A stretch of 5,325 nucleotides of DNA from Kiritimatiellia bacterium (GCA_029939545.1 JAOZSS010000173.1:1-5325), one strand, 5' to 3'. Counted from the first letter of the stretch, positions 1 to 5,325 are shown. Notes: generated by a model not told the origin, from the sequence alone. A program made the numbers and translations.

Positions 1-39
1 AGAAAATACGAGAAGGGCAAGGGCGACACAGAACCTTGA
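1..39 (+). CDS. possible 3' end of an upstream gene (12 codons and stop)
   Basis: Frame 1 is open from the left edge to a TGA at 37-39 and reads RKYEKGKGDTEP. A short charged tail like this would suit the C-terminus of a cytoplasmic protein encoded just upstream on the same strand. Twelve codons are far too few to identify a family. Frame 2 is also open here, from base 2 well into hom, and frame 3 stops at 45, so the choice of frame 1 is only a guess. The stop codon lies inside the GAACC repeat run that starts at 31, which fits a gene end followed by an intergenic repeat. Confidence 0.22.
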   Translation, partial: RKYEKGKGDTEP

Positions 40-66
40 ACCTCTGAACCGTGAAGTGAAGAACCC
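31..66. repeat. run of short GAACC direct repeats
   Basis: GAACC occurs at 31-35, 38-42, 46-50 and 62-66, with the related GTGAA at 51-55 and 56-60. The first three copies are 7 and 8 bases apart, and two are preceded by T (TGAACC at 37-42 and 45-50). The run looks like a degenerate tandem of 7-8 base units. It lies upstream of hom, in probable non-coding DNA. Its function is unknown. It may be a fragment of a dispersed intergenic repeat. Confidence 0.4.
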
Positions 67-142
67 ATCGTCTGCTTTGTGCTTGTGCCGGCAATCGGGG
101 GGCGGGTATTGTTTGAGGTTTGCTTGGAAAAGGGCACAGAAA

Positions 143-174
143 GCGTCGCTGAGCTTGTGTTTGAACGGCGACGC
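143..174 (+). promoter_or_regulatory. hairpin abutting the hom ribosome-binding site
   Basis: GCGTCGC at 143-149 is the exact reverse complement of GCGACGC at 168-174. The stem extends inward by a T-G wobble (150/167) and a G-C pair (151/166), leaving a 14-base loop. The 3' arm ends immediately before GGAAG at 175-179, the likely ribosome-binding site of hom. No T-tract follows, so it is not an intrinsic terminator. It could affect translation initiation of hom, but it could also be a chance stem in GC-rich DNA. Confidence 0.35.
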
Positions 175-179
175 GGAAG
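175..179 (+). promoter_or_regulatory. probable ribosome-binding site of hom (GGAAG)
   Basis: GGAAG at 175-179 is the only purine-rich Shine-Dalgarno-like site just upstream of hom. It is 6 bases from a GTG at 186 and 12 bases from the in-frame ATG at 192, so its spacing favours GTG, while protein similarity favours ATG. The two starts differ by only two residues. Confidence 0.4.
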
Positions 180-191
180 CGTGGTGTGGCT

Positions 192-1484
192 ATGAAAGAG
201 ATTGGATTGGGACTGTTGGGCTTCGGGACCGTTGGTGCCGGCGTGGTGCGCGGTCTGCAGGAGAACGGCGAGCTGATGGCGAGTCGGCTGGGCGTGAAGC
301 TGGTGTTACGGCGCATCGCGGACCTTGACCTGGAGTCGGACCGCGGCGTGACCGTGGACCGAGGCATTCTGACGACGGACGCGAAGGCGGTGATCGACGA
401 CCCGGATGTGGACGTGGTGATCGAGCTGGTTGGCGGTACCGGAGTGGCGAAGAAGTTTGTCCTGCGCGCGCTGGAGCAGGGCAAGCCGGTCGTGACGGCG
501 AACAAGGCGTTGCTGGCCGATTTCGGGGCTGAGATCTTCGATCTGGCCCGCGACATGCAGACGGATATATATTTCGGCGCCAGTGTCGGCGGCGGCATTC
601 CTATTATAAGGGCGCTGCGCGAGGGACTCTCGGCCAACCGGATCCAGAGCATCCACGGCATTCTGAACGGGACCTGCAACTACATCCTGACCGAGATGGA
701 ACGCGCGGGCGTTCCGTTTGACGAGTGCCTGGCCGATGCGCAGGCGAAGGGCTATGCCGAGGCGGAACCGAGCCTGGATATCGACGGGTTTGATACGGCG
801 CACAAGGCGGTGATCCTGGCCTCGTTGGCGTACGGCGGGACGGTGCCGATGGACGCGGTGTTCGTAGAGGGCATTCGCGGGCTGTCGGATCTGGATATCG
901 GCTATGCGCGTGATTTGGGTTACCGGCTTAAGCTGCTCGCGGTGATCAAGTCGGACGCCGGCGCGGTGGAAATCCGCGTGCATCCGTCGCTGGTGCCGCT
1001 GGACAGCATGCTCGGTTCGGTGAGCGGCGTGTTTAACGCGGTGCTGGTGAACGGCGATATGACCGGCGACACGCTCTACTACGGACGCGGCGCGGGTGCG
1101 GACCCGACTGCCAGCACGGTGCTGGGCGACGTGGTGGACGTGGTGCGGAACCTGGAATCGGGCTCGGCCCACCGCATCGCGGCGATTCCCGAATCGGGTG
1201 ACGCGATTAGGATCCGGCCGATGTCGGAGGTAAAGACACGCTACTACCTGCGACTTTGCCTGAAGGATGAGCCCGGGGTGCTGTCGCAGATTACGAACGC
1301 GCTGGGCAAGCACCAGATCAGCTTGGCCTCGGCGCTGCAGAAGGATGAGCCGGAAGCCAACCACGTGCCGGTGGTCTTCATGACCCATGCGGCCGTGGAG
1401 GCGGAAGTGGATGCGGCATTGAAGGAGATCGCCACACTGGATTGCGTATCGGGTCAGCCGGTGCGGTTACGGATTGAAGGGTAA
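192..1484 (+). CDS. hom: homoserine dehydrogenase with C-terminal ACT domain
   Basis: This enzyme reduces aspartate-4-semialdehyde to homoserine with NAD(P)H, the branch leading to threonine and methionine in the cytoplasm. Numbered from ATG 192 (430 aa), the Rossmann glycine motif GFGTVG is at 10-15 and the cofactor-side motif TANKALL at 102-108. The family signature NGTCNYILTEM is at 159-169. The block around GYAEAEP and DGFDTAHK carries E190, D201 and K205, which I align with the yeast catalytic residues E208, D219 and K223. Residues from about 351 form an ACT domain, the usual site of threonine feedback. Length matches the monofunctional Bacillus-type enzyme (about 430 aa). I chose ATG 192 because MKEIGLGLLGFGTVG lines up with the Bacillus N-terminus; GTG 186 would add two residues. 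It is the first of three amino-acid biosynthesis genes on this strand, 124 bases before the aspartokinase gene. It appears intact. Confidence 0.96.
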   Translation: MKEIGLGLLGFGTVGAGVVRGLQENGELMASRLGVKLVLRRIADLDLESDRGVTVDRGILTTDAKAVIDDPDVDVVIELVGGTGVAKKFVLRALEQGKPVVTANKALLADFGAEIFDLARDMQTDIYFGASVGGGIPIIRALREGLSANRIQSIHGILNGTCNYILTEMERAGVPFDECLADAQAKGYAEAEPSLDIDGFDTAHKAVILASLAYGGTVPMDAVFVEGIRGLSDLDIGYARDLGYRLKLLAVIKSDAGAVEIRVHPSLVPLDSMLGSVSGVFNAVLVNGDMTGDTLYYGRGAGADPTASTVLGDVVDVVRNLESGSAHRIAAIPESGDAIRIRPMSEVKTRYYLRLCLKDEPGVLSQITNALGKHQISLASALQKDEPEANHVPVVFMTHAAVEAEVDAALKEIATLDCVSGQPVRLRIEG

Positions 1485-1511
1485 GGGGAACAGCGGCCAA
1501 ATCAACGGTCT

Positions 1512-1568
1512 CTGGAGGCGGGGTGCCCTCACCCCGCTCGTTGCGGCCCGAGGGCAGGCCACCTCCAG
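1512..1568. repeat. 57-base imperfect inverted repeat with an alternative fold, hom-lysC gap
   Basis: One axis of symmetry (1540) relates three arm pairs: CTGGAGG 1512-1518 with CCTCCAG 1562-1568, TGCCCTC 1524-1530 with GAGGGCA 1550-1556, and CCGC 1534-1537 with GCGG 1543-1546. Short mismatched steps separate them. The left half can instead fold alone: GCGGGGTG 1518-1525 pairs perfectly with CACCCCGC 1530-1537 around a CCCT loop. The two folds exclude each other. No T-tract follows the short hairpin, so this is not a classical terminator or attenuator. The remaining bases of this 124-base gap show only the small palindrome at 1569-1582 and the lysC ribosome-binding site. Confidence 0.7.
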
Positions 1569-1582
1569 TTCAGATTTCTGAA
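1569..1582. repeat. small perfect inverted repeat upstream of lysC
   Basis: TTCAGA at 1569-1574 and TCTGAA at 1577-1582 form a perfect 6-base dyad with a 2-base centre. It directly follows the 57-base inverted repeat and ends 26 bases before the lysC start. It is AT-richer than its surroundings and has the shape of a small operator, but dyads of this size also occur by chance, and I recognise no regulator for it. Confidence 0.3.
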
Positions 1583-1608
1583 GCGAGAAGTGCAAAGAGG
1601 GCGGGACG

Positions 1609-2955
1609 ATGAAGGTTTGTAAATTTGGTGGAAGTTCGTTGGCGGATACGGCGCAGGTGGCGCAGGTGTGCGATGTAGTGTTGGGCGATCCGGATCGTCG
1701 GCTGGTCGTGGTGTCGGCCCCGGGCAAGCGGTTCAAGGATGACATCAAGGTCACCGATTTGCTGATCGCCTGTGCGAACGCACGCTTGGATGGCACGCCG
1801 ACCGACGAGGCGCTGGAGGCTGTGGTGGCACGCTACCGCGAGATCCAGGAGACGCTCGGCGTGGATTCTGCGGTGACCGAAGCCATCTCGGAGAACCTGG
1901 CCACAACAGTGGCCGGCAGCACCGAGCACCGCGAGCGTTTCATGGACGCGATGAAGGCTGCTGGCGAGGACAACTCGGCTCGGCTGGTCGCGGCGGAGCT
2001 GCAGCGGCGCGGCGTGGATGCGCGCTATCTGAATCCCGGCGATGCCGGTTTGCTTCTGAGTGATGAGTATGGCAATGCCCGGCTGCTGCCGGAGTCGTAC
2101 GACCACCTGGCGCGCTTGCGCGAGGCCGAGGGTATCACGGTGTTTCCCGGCTTCTTTGGCTACACGCGTGAGGGCGAAGTGGTGACCTTCCCGCGTGGCG
2201 GGTCGGACATCACGGGGTCGATCCTCGCGGCCGCGGTGAAGGCGGATCTGTATGAGAACTTCACGGACGTGGACTCGGTTTGTGCCGTCGACCCCGACCT
2301 GGCGCCGGACGTGCAGCCGATCGGTGAGATCACGTATCGTGAGATGCGGGAACTGTCGTATGCCGGATTCGGCGTGCTGCATGATGAGGCCATTATCCCG
2401 GCTGTGCATGCGGGCATCCCGATCAGGATCTGCAACACGAATCGGCCCGAGCTGCCGGGCACGCTGATCATGGCCGAGCGCGAAGTGACGCACGGCTCGG
2501 TGGTTGGTGTCGCCGGCTCATCCGGGTTCTGCACGGTGTTTGCGAGCAAGTACCTGATGAACCGCGAGGTCGGGTTCGGGCGCCGCTTTCTGCAGTTCTT
2601 TGAAGAAGAGGGTCTGTCGTTCGAGCATATGCCGTCGGGTGTCGACAATATTTCGATTATCCTGCGCGAAGACGAACTGGACGAAGCCACCGAGGGTCGC
2701 ATTGTGGCGCATATCCGCGATGAGATGGGCGCTGACAGCGTGAGCGTCGAGCATGGGCTTGCGCTGGTGATGGTGGTGGGCGAAGGCATGCGCTACACGG
2801 TGGGTGTGGCGCGGCGGGCCACGGCGGCGCTGGCGGAAGCGAACGTCAACATCGAGATGATTAACCAGGGCTCTTCGGAGATCAGCATTATGTTCGGTGT
2901 CAAGGAAGGCGACCGCACCGCCGCGATGAAGGCGCTGTATGCGGAATTTTTTTGA
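1609..2955 (+). CDS. lysC: aspartokinase, monofunctional, YclM/ThrD-like, two ACT domains
   Basis: The enzyme phosphorylates aspartate with ATP to 4-aspartyl phosphate, the first step towards lysine, threonine, methionine and diaminopimelate. The 448-residue protein opens with the amino-acid-kinase signature KFGGSS at 5-10. GED at 119-121 lies in the aspartate-binding region, RGGSDITGS at 196-204 and NFTDVDSV at 217-224 in the nucleotide region. Two ACT domains follow from about residue 307; the second holds NIEMINQGSSE at 414-424. KYLMNRE, YREMRELSYAGF and NIEMINQGSSE match the B. subtilis YclM/ThrD protein as I remember it, an isozyme inhibited by lysine plus threonine together. Similar control here is inference. 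There is no fused homoserine dehydrogenase, consistent with the separate hom gene. AGAGGG at 1596-1601 sits 7 bases before ATG 1609 and supports that start. The gene ends in a run of seven T (2947-2953) overlapping its TGA. The symbol denotes the family, not a proven isozyme role. Confidence 0.96.
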   Translation: MKVCKFGGSSLADTAQVAQVCDVVLGDPDRRLVVVSAPGKRFKDDIKVTDLLIACANARLDGTPTDEALEAVVARYREIQETLGVDSAVTEAISENLATTVAGSTEHRERFMDAMKAAGEDNSARLVAAELQRRGVDARYLNPGDAGLLLSDEYGNARLLPESYDHLARLREAEGITVFPGFFGYTREGEVVTFPRGGSDITGSILAAAVKADLYENFTDVDSVCAVDPDLAPDVQPIGEITYREMRELSYAGFGVLHDEAIIPAVHAGIPIRICNTNRPELPGTLIMAEREVTHGSVVGVAGSSGFCTVFASKYLMNREVGFGRRFLQFFEEEGLSFEHMPSGVDNISIILREDELDEATEGRIVAHIRDEMGADSVSVEHGLALVMVVGEGMRYTVGVARRATAALAEANVNIEMINQGSSEISIMFGVKEGDRTAAMKALYAEFF

Positions 2956-2980
2956 GTAGGCCGTCGATACCGGCTAGGAG

Positions 2981-3028
2981 TGTAGGGCACCACCGCGTGG
3001 TGCCGGCCGCATGCGGTGCGGCCCTACA
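2981..3028. repeat. Y-shaped palindromic element, lysC-cimA gap
   Basis: An outer stem, TGTAGGG 2981-2987 with CCCTACA 3022-3028, encloses two hairpins. Hairpin 1 is GGCACCAC 2986-2993 with GTGGTGCC 2997-3004 around a 3-base loop. Hairpin 2 is GGCCGCA 3005-3011 with TGCGGCC 3017-3023 around a 5-base loop. All these arms pair perfectly, although a few bases are shared at the junction and cannot pair in both stems at once. Weaker flanking arms, ACCGG 2969-2973 and TAG 2975-2977 with CTA 3031-3033 and CCGGT 3034-3038, extend it, so it fills most of the 103-base gap. There is no T-tract after it. The compact three-stem design resembles small dispersed palindromic elements of the REP/MITE-like kind; copy number cannot be judged from here. 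Confidence 0.75.
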
Positions 3029-3046
3029 AGCTACCGGTGAGGTGTG

Positions 3047-3051
3047 AGAGG
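3047..3051 (+). promoter_or_regulatory. ribosome-binding site of cimA (AGAGG)
   Basis: AGAGG at 3047-3051 lies 7 bases before ATG 3059. This decides the start: an in-frame GTG at 3044 would put the site inside the coding region, and GTG 3056 would be only 4 bases away. ATG 3062 (10 bases) remains possible and would remove one methionine. Confidence 0.65.
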
Positions 3052-3058
3052 ATTAGTG

Positions 3059-4654
3059 ATGATGACGACGAAAGTTGCCCTGTACGACACAACGCTGCGT
3101 GATGGTGCGCAGGCGGAAGGGTTGTCATTTTCGGCTGCGGGCAAGCTGCAGCTTGTGCGACGGCTCGACACTTTTGGCGTCGACTACATTGAGGGCGGCT
3201 ATGCGGGTTCGAACGAGAAGGACATGGCGTTCTTTAAGGCACTACGCGATGAGCCGCTCAAGCATGCGCGCATGGCTGCATTCGGAAGTACGCGCCGGGC
3301 ACGGACGCGCGTAAAGGATGATCCTTATGTGCCCAGCCTGATCAAGGCTGGTACGCCTGTCTGCACCCTATTCGGCAAGACTTGGAAGCTGCACGTCAGG
3401 GATGTCCTGCGTACCACGCTCAAAGAAAACCTGGCGATGATCGCCGACACGGTGGGGTATCTCAAGGACCACGACCGCGAGGTGTTCTTCGATGCCGAGC
3501 ATTTCTTTGATGGCTACAAGGATGACCCCGACTACGCCATGCGCTGCCTTGAGGCGGCCATCGGCGCCGGCGCGGACGGTGTCGTGCTGTGCGATACAAA
3601 CGGCGGCACGCTGCCGCACGAGGTCTATGCGGCGACGCGTGCCGTGATCGCTGCGGTTAAGGTTCAGGTCGGCATCCATGCGCACAATGACAGTGGTATG
3701 GCCGTGGCCAATGCGCTTGAAGCCGTGCGCGCGGGCGCTACGCAGGTGCAGGGTACGATCAACGGGTATGGCGAGCGCTGCGGCAACGCCAACCTGACGA
3801 CGCTGATCCCGGTCCTGCAGCTCAAGCTGGGGCACCGCTGCCTGCGCGCCAACCAGATGGGCGCGCTGAGGGAGTTGTCGCTGTTCGTGGATGACCTGGT
3901 CAACCTGCGGCCCGATCAGCGGGCACCGTTCGTGGGGGGCAGTGCGTTCAGTCACAAGGGCGGACCGCATGTCAACGCGGTGAGCAAGAACCCGGTCACA
4001 TTCGAGCACATTGATCCGACCGAGGTCGGCAACGAGCGTAAGATCCTGGTATCCGAGCTCTCGGGCGGCAGCAACGTGCTGCTCAAAGCCATAGAGCTGG
4101 GAGCGGGCCACGAGCAGTCGTCGGAAGACACGCGCGAGGTGCTGAAGGCGCTTAAAGAGCTGGAGAGCAAGGGGTACGCCTTTGAGGCGGCGGATGCGTC
4201 GTTCCGGATGCTGATCCAGAAGGTCCTCAAGGAGCATAAGCCGTTCTTCGACCTGGAAGGGTTCCGCGTGATCGTGGAGAAGCGCGGTAAGGAAGAGGAG
4301 TGCGTGTCGGAGGCCACGATCAAGGTACGCGTGAAGGGCGAGGTCGAACAGACGGTCGCCGAAGGCGATGGCCCGGTCAACGCGCTCGACGGCGCGCTGC
4401 GCAAAGCGCTGATCCGGTTCTACCCGGAGATAGCGAACGTGGTGCTGACGGACTTTCGCGTGCGTATTCTGGATCCGCAGGAAGCCACGGCGGCCACCAC
4501 CCGCGTTCTGATCGAGTCGAGCGACGGCGAAGAAAGCTGGGGCACGGTCGGCGTGTCGGGAAATATCATCGAGGCGGCCTGGGAGGCCCTGATCGACAGT
4601 GTGGAATACAAGCTCTTCCGGGAAGAAGAGAAAAGGCGCAAGCGGAAGAACTAA
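3059..4654 (+). CDS. cimA: (R)-citramalate synthase
   Basis: The enzyme condenses pyruvate with acetyl-CoA to (R)-citramalate, opening the threonine-independent route to 2-oxobutanoate and isoleucine. From ATG 3059 the protein has 531 residues, the usual size for the long CimA family. The HMG-CoA-lyase-like TIM barrel starts with LYDTTLRDGAQ at 8-18 (R14 and metal ligand D15), followed by GVDYIEGGYAGSN at 40-52. IHAHNDSG at 206-213 supplies metal ligands H207 and H209, and GTINGYGERCGNANL at 232-246 supplies N243. GGSAFSHKGGPHVNA (293-307) is typical of the linker region. A LeuA-type allosteric domain runs from about 401 to 520. The early GLSFS and GGYAGSN motifs and the ERCGNANL form favour CimA over 2-isopropylmalate or homocitrate synthase; I did not see the GNERK-region features expected of LeuA. 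The tail is very basic (KRRKRKN). It follows the aspartokinase gene by 103 bases and precedes valS by 65, consistent with an operon. Confidence 0.94.
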   Translation: MMTTKVALYDTTLRDGAQAEGLSFSAAGKLQLVRRLDTFGVDYIEGGYAGSNEKDMAFFKALRDEPLKHARMAAFGSTRRARTRVKDDPYVPSLIKAGTPVCTLFGKTWKLHVRDVLRTTLKENLAMIADTVGYLKDHDREVFFDAEHFFDGYKDDPDYAMRCLEAAIGAGADGVVLCDTNGGTLPHEVYAATRAVIAAVKVQVGIHAHNDSGMAVANALEAVRAGATQVQGTINGYGERCGNANLTTLIPVLQLKLGHRCLRANQMGALRELSLFVDDLVNLRPDQRAPFVGGSAFSHKGGPHVNAVSKNPVTFEHIDPTEVGNERKILVSELSGGSNVLLKAIELGAGHEQSSEDTREVLKALKELESKGYAFEAADASFRMLIQKVLKEHKPFFDLEGFRVIVEKRGKEEECVSEATIKVRVKGEVEQTVAEGDGPVNALDGALRKALIRFYPEIANVVLTDFRVRILDPQEATAATTRVLIESSDGEESWGTVGVSGNIIEAAWEALIDSVEYKLFREEEKRRKRKN

Positions 4655-4706
4655 CATGGATGAACAGGATAGAGAGGATGCATCCTGCTTATCCTGTCTA
4701 TCCATG
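4655..4706. repeat. 52-base palindrome built from 9-base units, cimA-valS gap
   Basis: The element starts at the base after the cimA stop and is symmetric about 4680/4681. Of 26 opposed positions, 21 are Watson-Crick pairs, 2 are G-T and 3 mismatch. Arms are CATGGAT 4655-4661 with ATCCATG 4700-4706, ACAGGATA 4664-4671 with TATCCTGT 4690-4697, and the self-complementary GGATGCATCC at 4676-4685. The right half is three 9-base units, CATCCTGCT, TATCCTGTC and TATCCATGT (4681-4707), and the left half mirrors them. No T-tract follows, so it is not an intrinsic terminator. It occupies most of the 65-base gap. Units of ATCCTGT at 9-base spacing recall dispersed intergenic repeats I have seen in diverse bacteria, but that memory is unverified. 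Confidence 0.8.
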
Positions 4707-4719
4707 TGAATGGACTCTT

Positions 4720-5325
4720 ATGGACAAACATTACGACACACATCGAATTGAAGATGCCTGGTACGAGACCTGGCTGGAGACTGGTACGTTCCACAGCGAT
4801 CACACGCAAGGGGGCGAGCCCTATTGCGTGATGATTCCGCCGCCGAACGTCACCGGCATTCTGCATATGGGGCATGCGCTCAACAACACGATCCAGGACA
4901 TCCTGGCGCGCTGGCGGCGCATGGAGGGGCGCAACGTGATCTGGATGCCGGGCACAGACCACGCCGGCATTGCCACGCAGAATGTGGTGGAGCGCGCGCT
5001 GAAAAAAGAAGGCAAGACGCGCGACGATCTCGGCCGCGATGCGTTCATCAAGCGGGTATGGGAGTGGCGCGCCGAGTATGGCGGCACGATCATTCGCCAG
5101 CTCAAGCGGTTGGGCGCTTCGTGCGACTGGGAACGCGAACGCTTCACGATGGACGAGGGGCTGAGTGATGCGGTGGCGGAAGTCTTCGTGCGCCTCTACG
5201 AGAAGGGGCTGATCTATCGCGCCAACTACATCATCAACTGGTGTCCACGCTGTCAAACGGCGCTTTCCGACGAGGAGAGCGAGCACCAGGACAACGTCGG
5301 CAAGCTCTACCATGTCCGCTACCGA
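4720..5325 (+). CDS. valS: valyl-tRNA synthetase, N-terminal part (cut by window edge)
   Basis: ValS attaches valine to tRNA-Val in the cytoplasm, using ATP, and edits mischarged threonine. The frame from ATG 4720 stays open for 202 codons to the window edge; the full protein is normally about 850-950 residues. The class I synthetase core is plain: PPPNVTGILHMGHALNNTIQD begins at residue 40 and contains the HIGH-type motif HMGH at 49-52. WMPGTDHAGIATQ at 75-87 and NWCPRCQTALSDEE at 173-186 follow. The NVTG/NNT/GIATQ wording is that of ValS rather than IleS or LeuS. The KMSKS motif, editing domain (most of it) and anticodon domain lie beyond the edge. Only a weak GGA at 4712-4714 serves as ribosome-binding site. 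An in-frame ATG at 4678 would add 14 residues encoded by the palindrome and is unlikely. The 65-base leader is too short for a T-box, so none controls valS from this gap. Confidence 0.96.
   Translation, partial: MDKHYDTHRIEDAWYETWLETGTFHSDHTQGGEPYCVMIPPPNVTGILHMGHALNNTIQDILARWRRMEGRNVIWMPGTDHAGIATQNVVERALKKEGKTRDDLGRDAFIKRVWEWRAEYGGTIIRQLKRLGASCDWERERFTMDEGLSDAVAEVFVRLYEKGLIYRANYIINWCPRCQTALSDEESEHQDNVGKLYHVRYR

Noticed and set aside
77..112. Possible sigma-70 promoter: TTGTGC (83-88, also 77-82), 18-base spacer, TATTGT (107-112)
   Set aside because: Only about 3 of 6 and 4 of 6 consensus matches; too weak to call without transcription-start data.
56..328. A 90-codon + frame overlapping the hom start
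   Set aside because: It overlaps the conserved N-terminus of hom in another frame, shows no recognisable motif, and has an arginine-rich composition typical of shadow frames in GC-rich DNA.
306..1388. Long minus-strand open frame inside hom, and similar ones inside lysC, cimA and valS
   Set aside because: Their composition is rich in H, R, Q and L, they lie antisense to clearly conserved genes and match no family; they are byproducts of codon bias.
2921..2953. Intrinsic terminator at the end of lysC using the seven-T run
   Set aside because: The only stem before the run is CCGC 2921-2924 with GCGG 2941-2944 and a large loop, too weak, and it lies within the coding region.
4655..4719. T-box or terminator controlling valS
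   Set aside because: The gap is 65 bases, shorter than any T-box leader, and the palindrome has no following T-tract.
4678..4719. Alternative valS start at the in-frame ATG 4678
   Set aside because: It would add MHPAYPVYPCEWTL, encoded by the palindromic repeat, with no spacing from the purine stretch upstream; ATG 4720 gives a normal ValS N-terminus.
4824..5168. Plus-strand frame within valS
   Set aside because: It lies fully inside the valS reading frame, which has all expected synthetase motifs; the alternative frame has none.

Overview
The window is a stretch of GC-rich bacterial chromosome with four genes, all on the + strand: homoserine dehydrogenase (hom, 192-1484), a monofunctional aspartokinase (1609-2955), (R)-citramalate synthase (cimA, 3059-4654), and the first 202 codons of valyl-tRNA synthetase (valS, 4720 to the right edge). 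All four are recognised from family motifs and look intact as far as they are visible. The first 191 bases are mainly non-coding and may include the last codons of an upstream gene. No phage, insertion sequence, CRISPR array, tRNA or rRNA was seen.

The first three genes belong to connected pathways. Aspartokinase makes aspartyl phosphate, the entry to the lysine, threonine and methionine branches. Homoserine dehydrogenase commits flux to homoserine, and so to threonine and methionine. Citramalate synthase makes the isoleucine precursor 2-oxobutanoate from pyruvate and acetyl-CoA, without threonine. All three end in regulatory regions (one ACT domain, two ACT domains, and a LeuA-type allosteric domain), so enzyme-level feedback control is expected. 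valS uses the neighbouring branched-chain product valine. Same-strand order and gaps of 124, 103 and 65 bases suggest co-transcription, but no promoter or intrinsic terminator could be identified with confidence.

The genes are ordinary; the unusual part is the gaps. Each of the three intergenic gaps holds a different, elaborate inverted repeat: an imperfect hairpin with an alternative fold (1512-1568), a Y-shaped palindrome (2981-3028), and a 52-base palindrome made of 9-base units (4655-4706). A run of GAACC units lies at 31-66, and a smaller hairpin abuts the hom ribosome-binding site (143-174). These look like members of several dispersed intergenic repeat families, but a single window cannot show that.

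The taxon cannot be fixed. The aspartokinase closely resembles the Bacillus YclM/ThrD type as I remember it, while the GC-rich codons and palindrome-laden gaps remind me of Planctomycetes-Verrucomicrobia-Kiritimatiellota genomes. That is an impression, not a result. I found no evidence of a previously undescribed multi-gene system.
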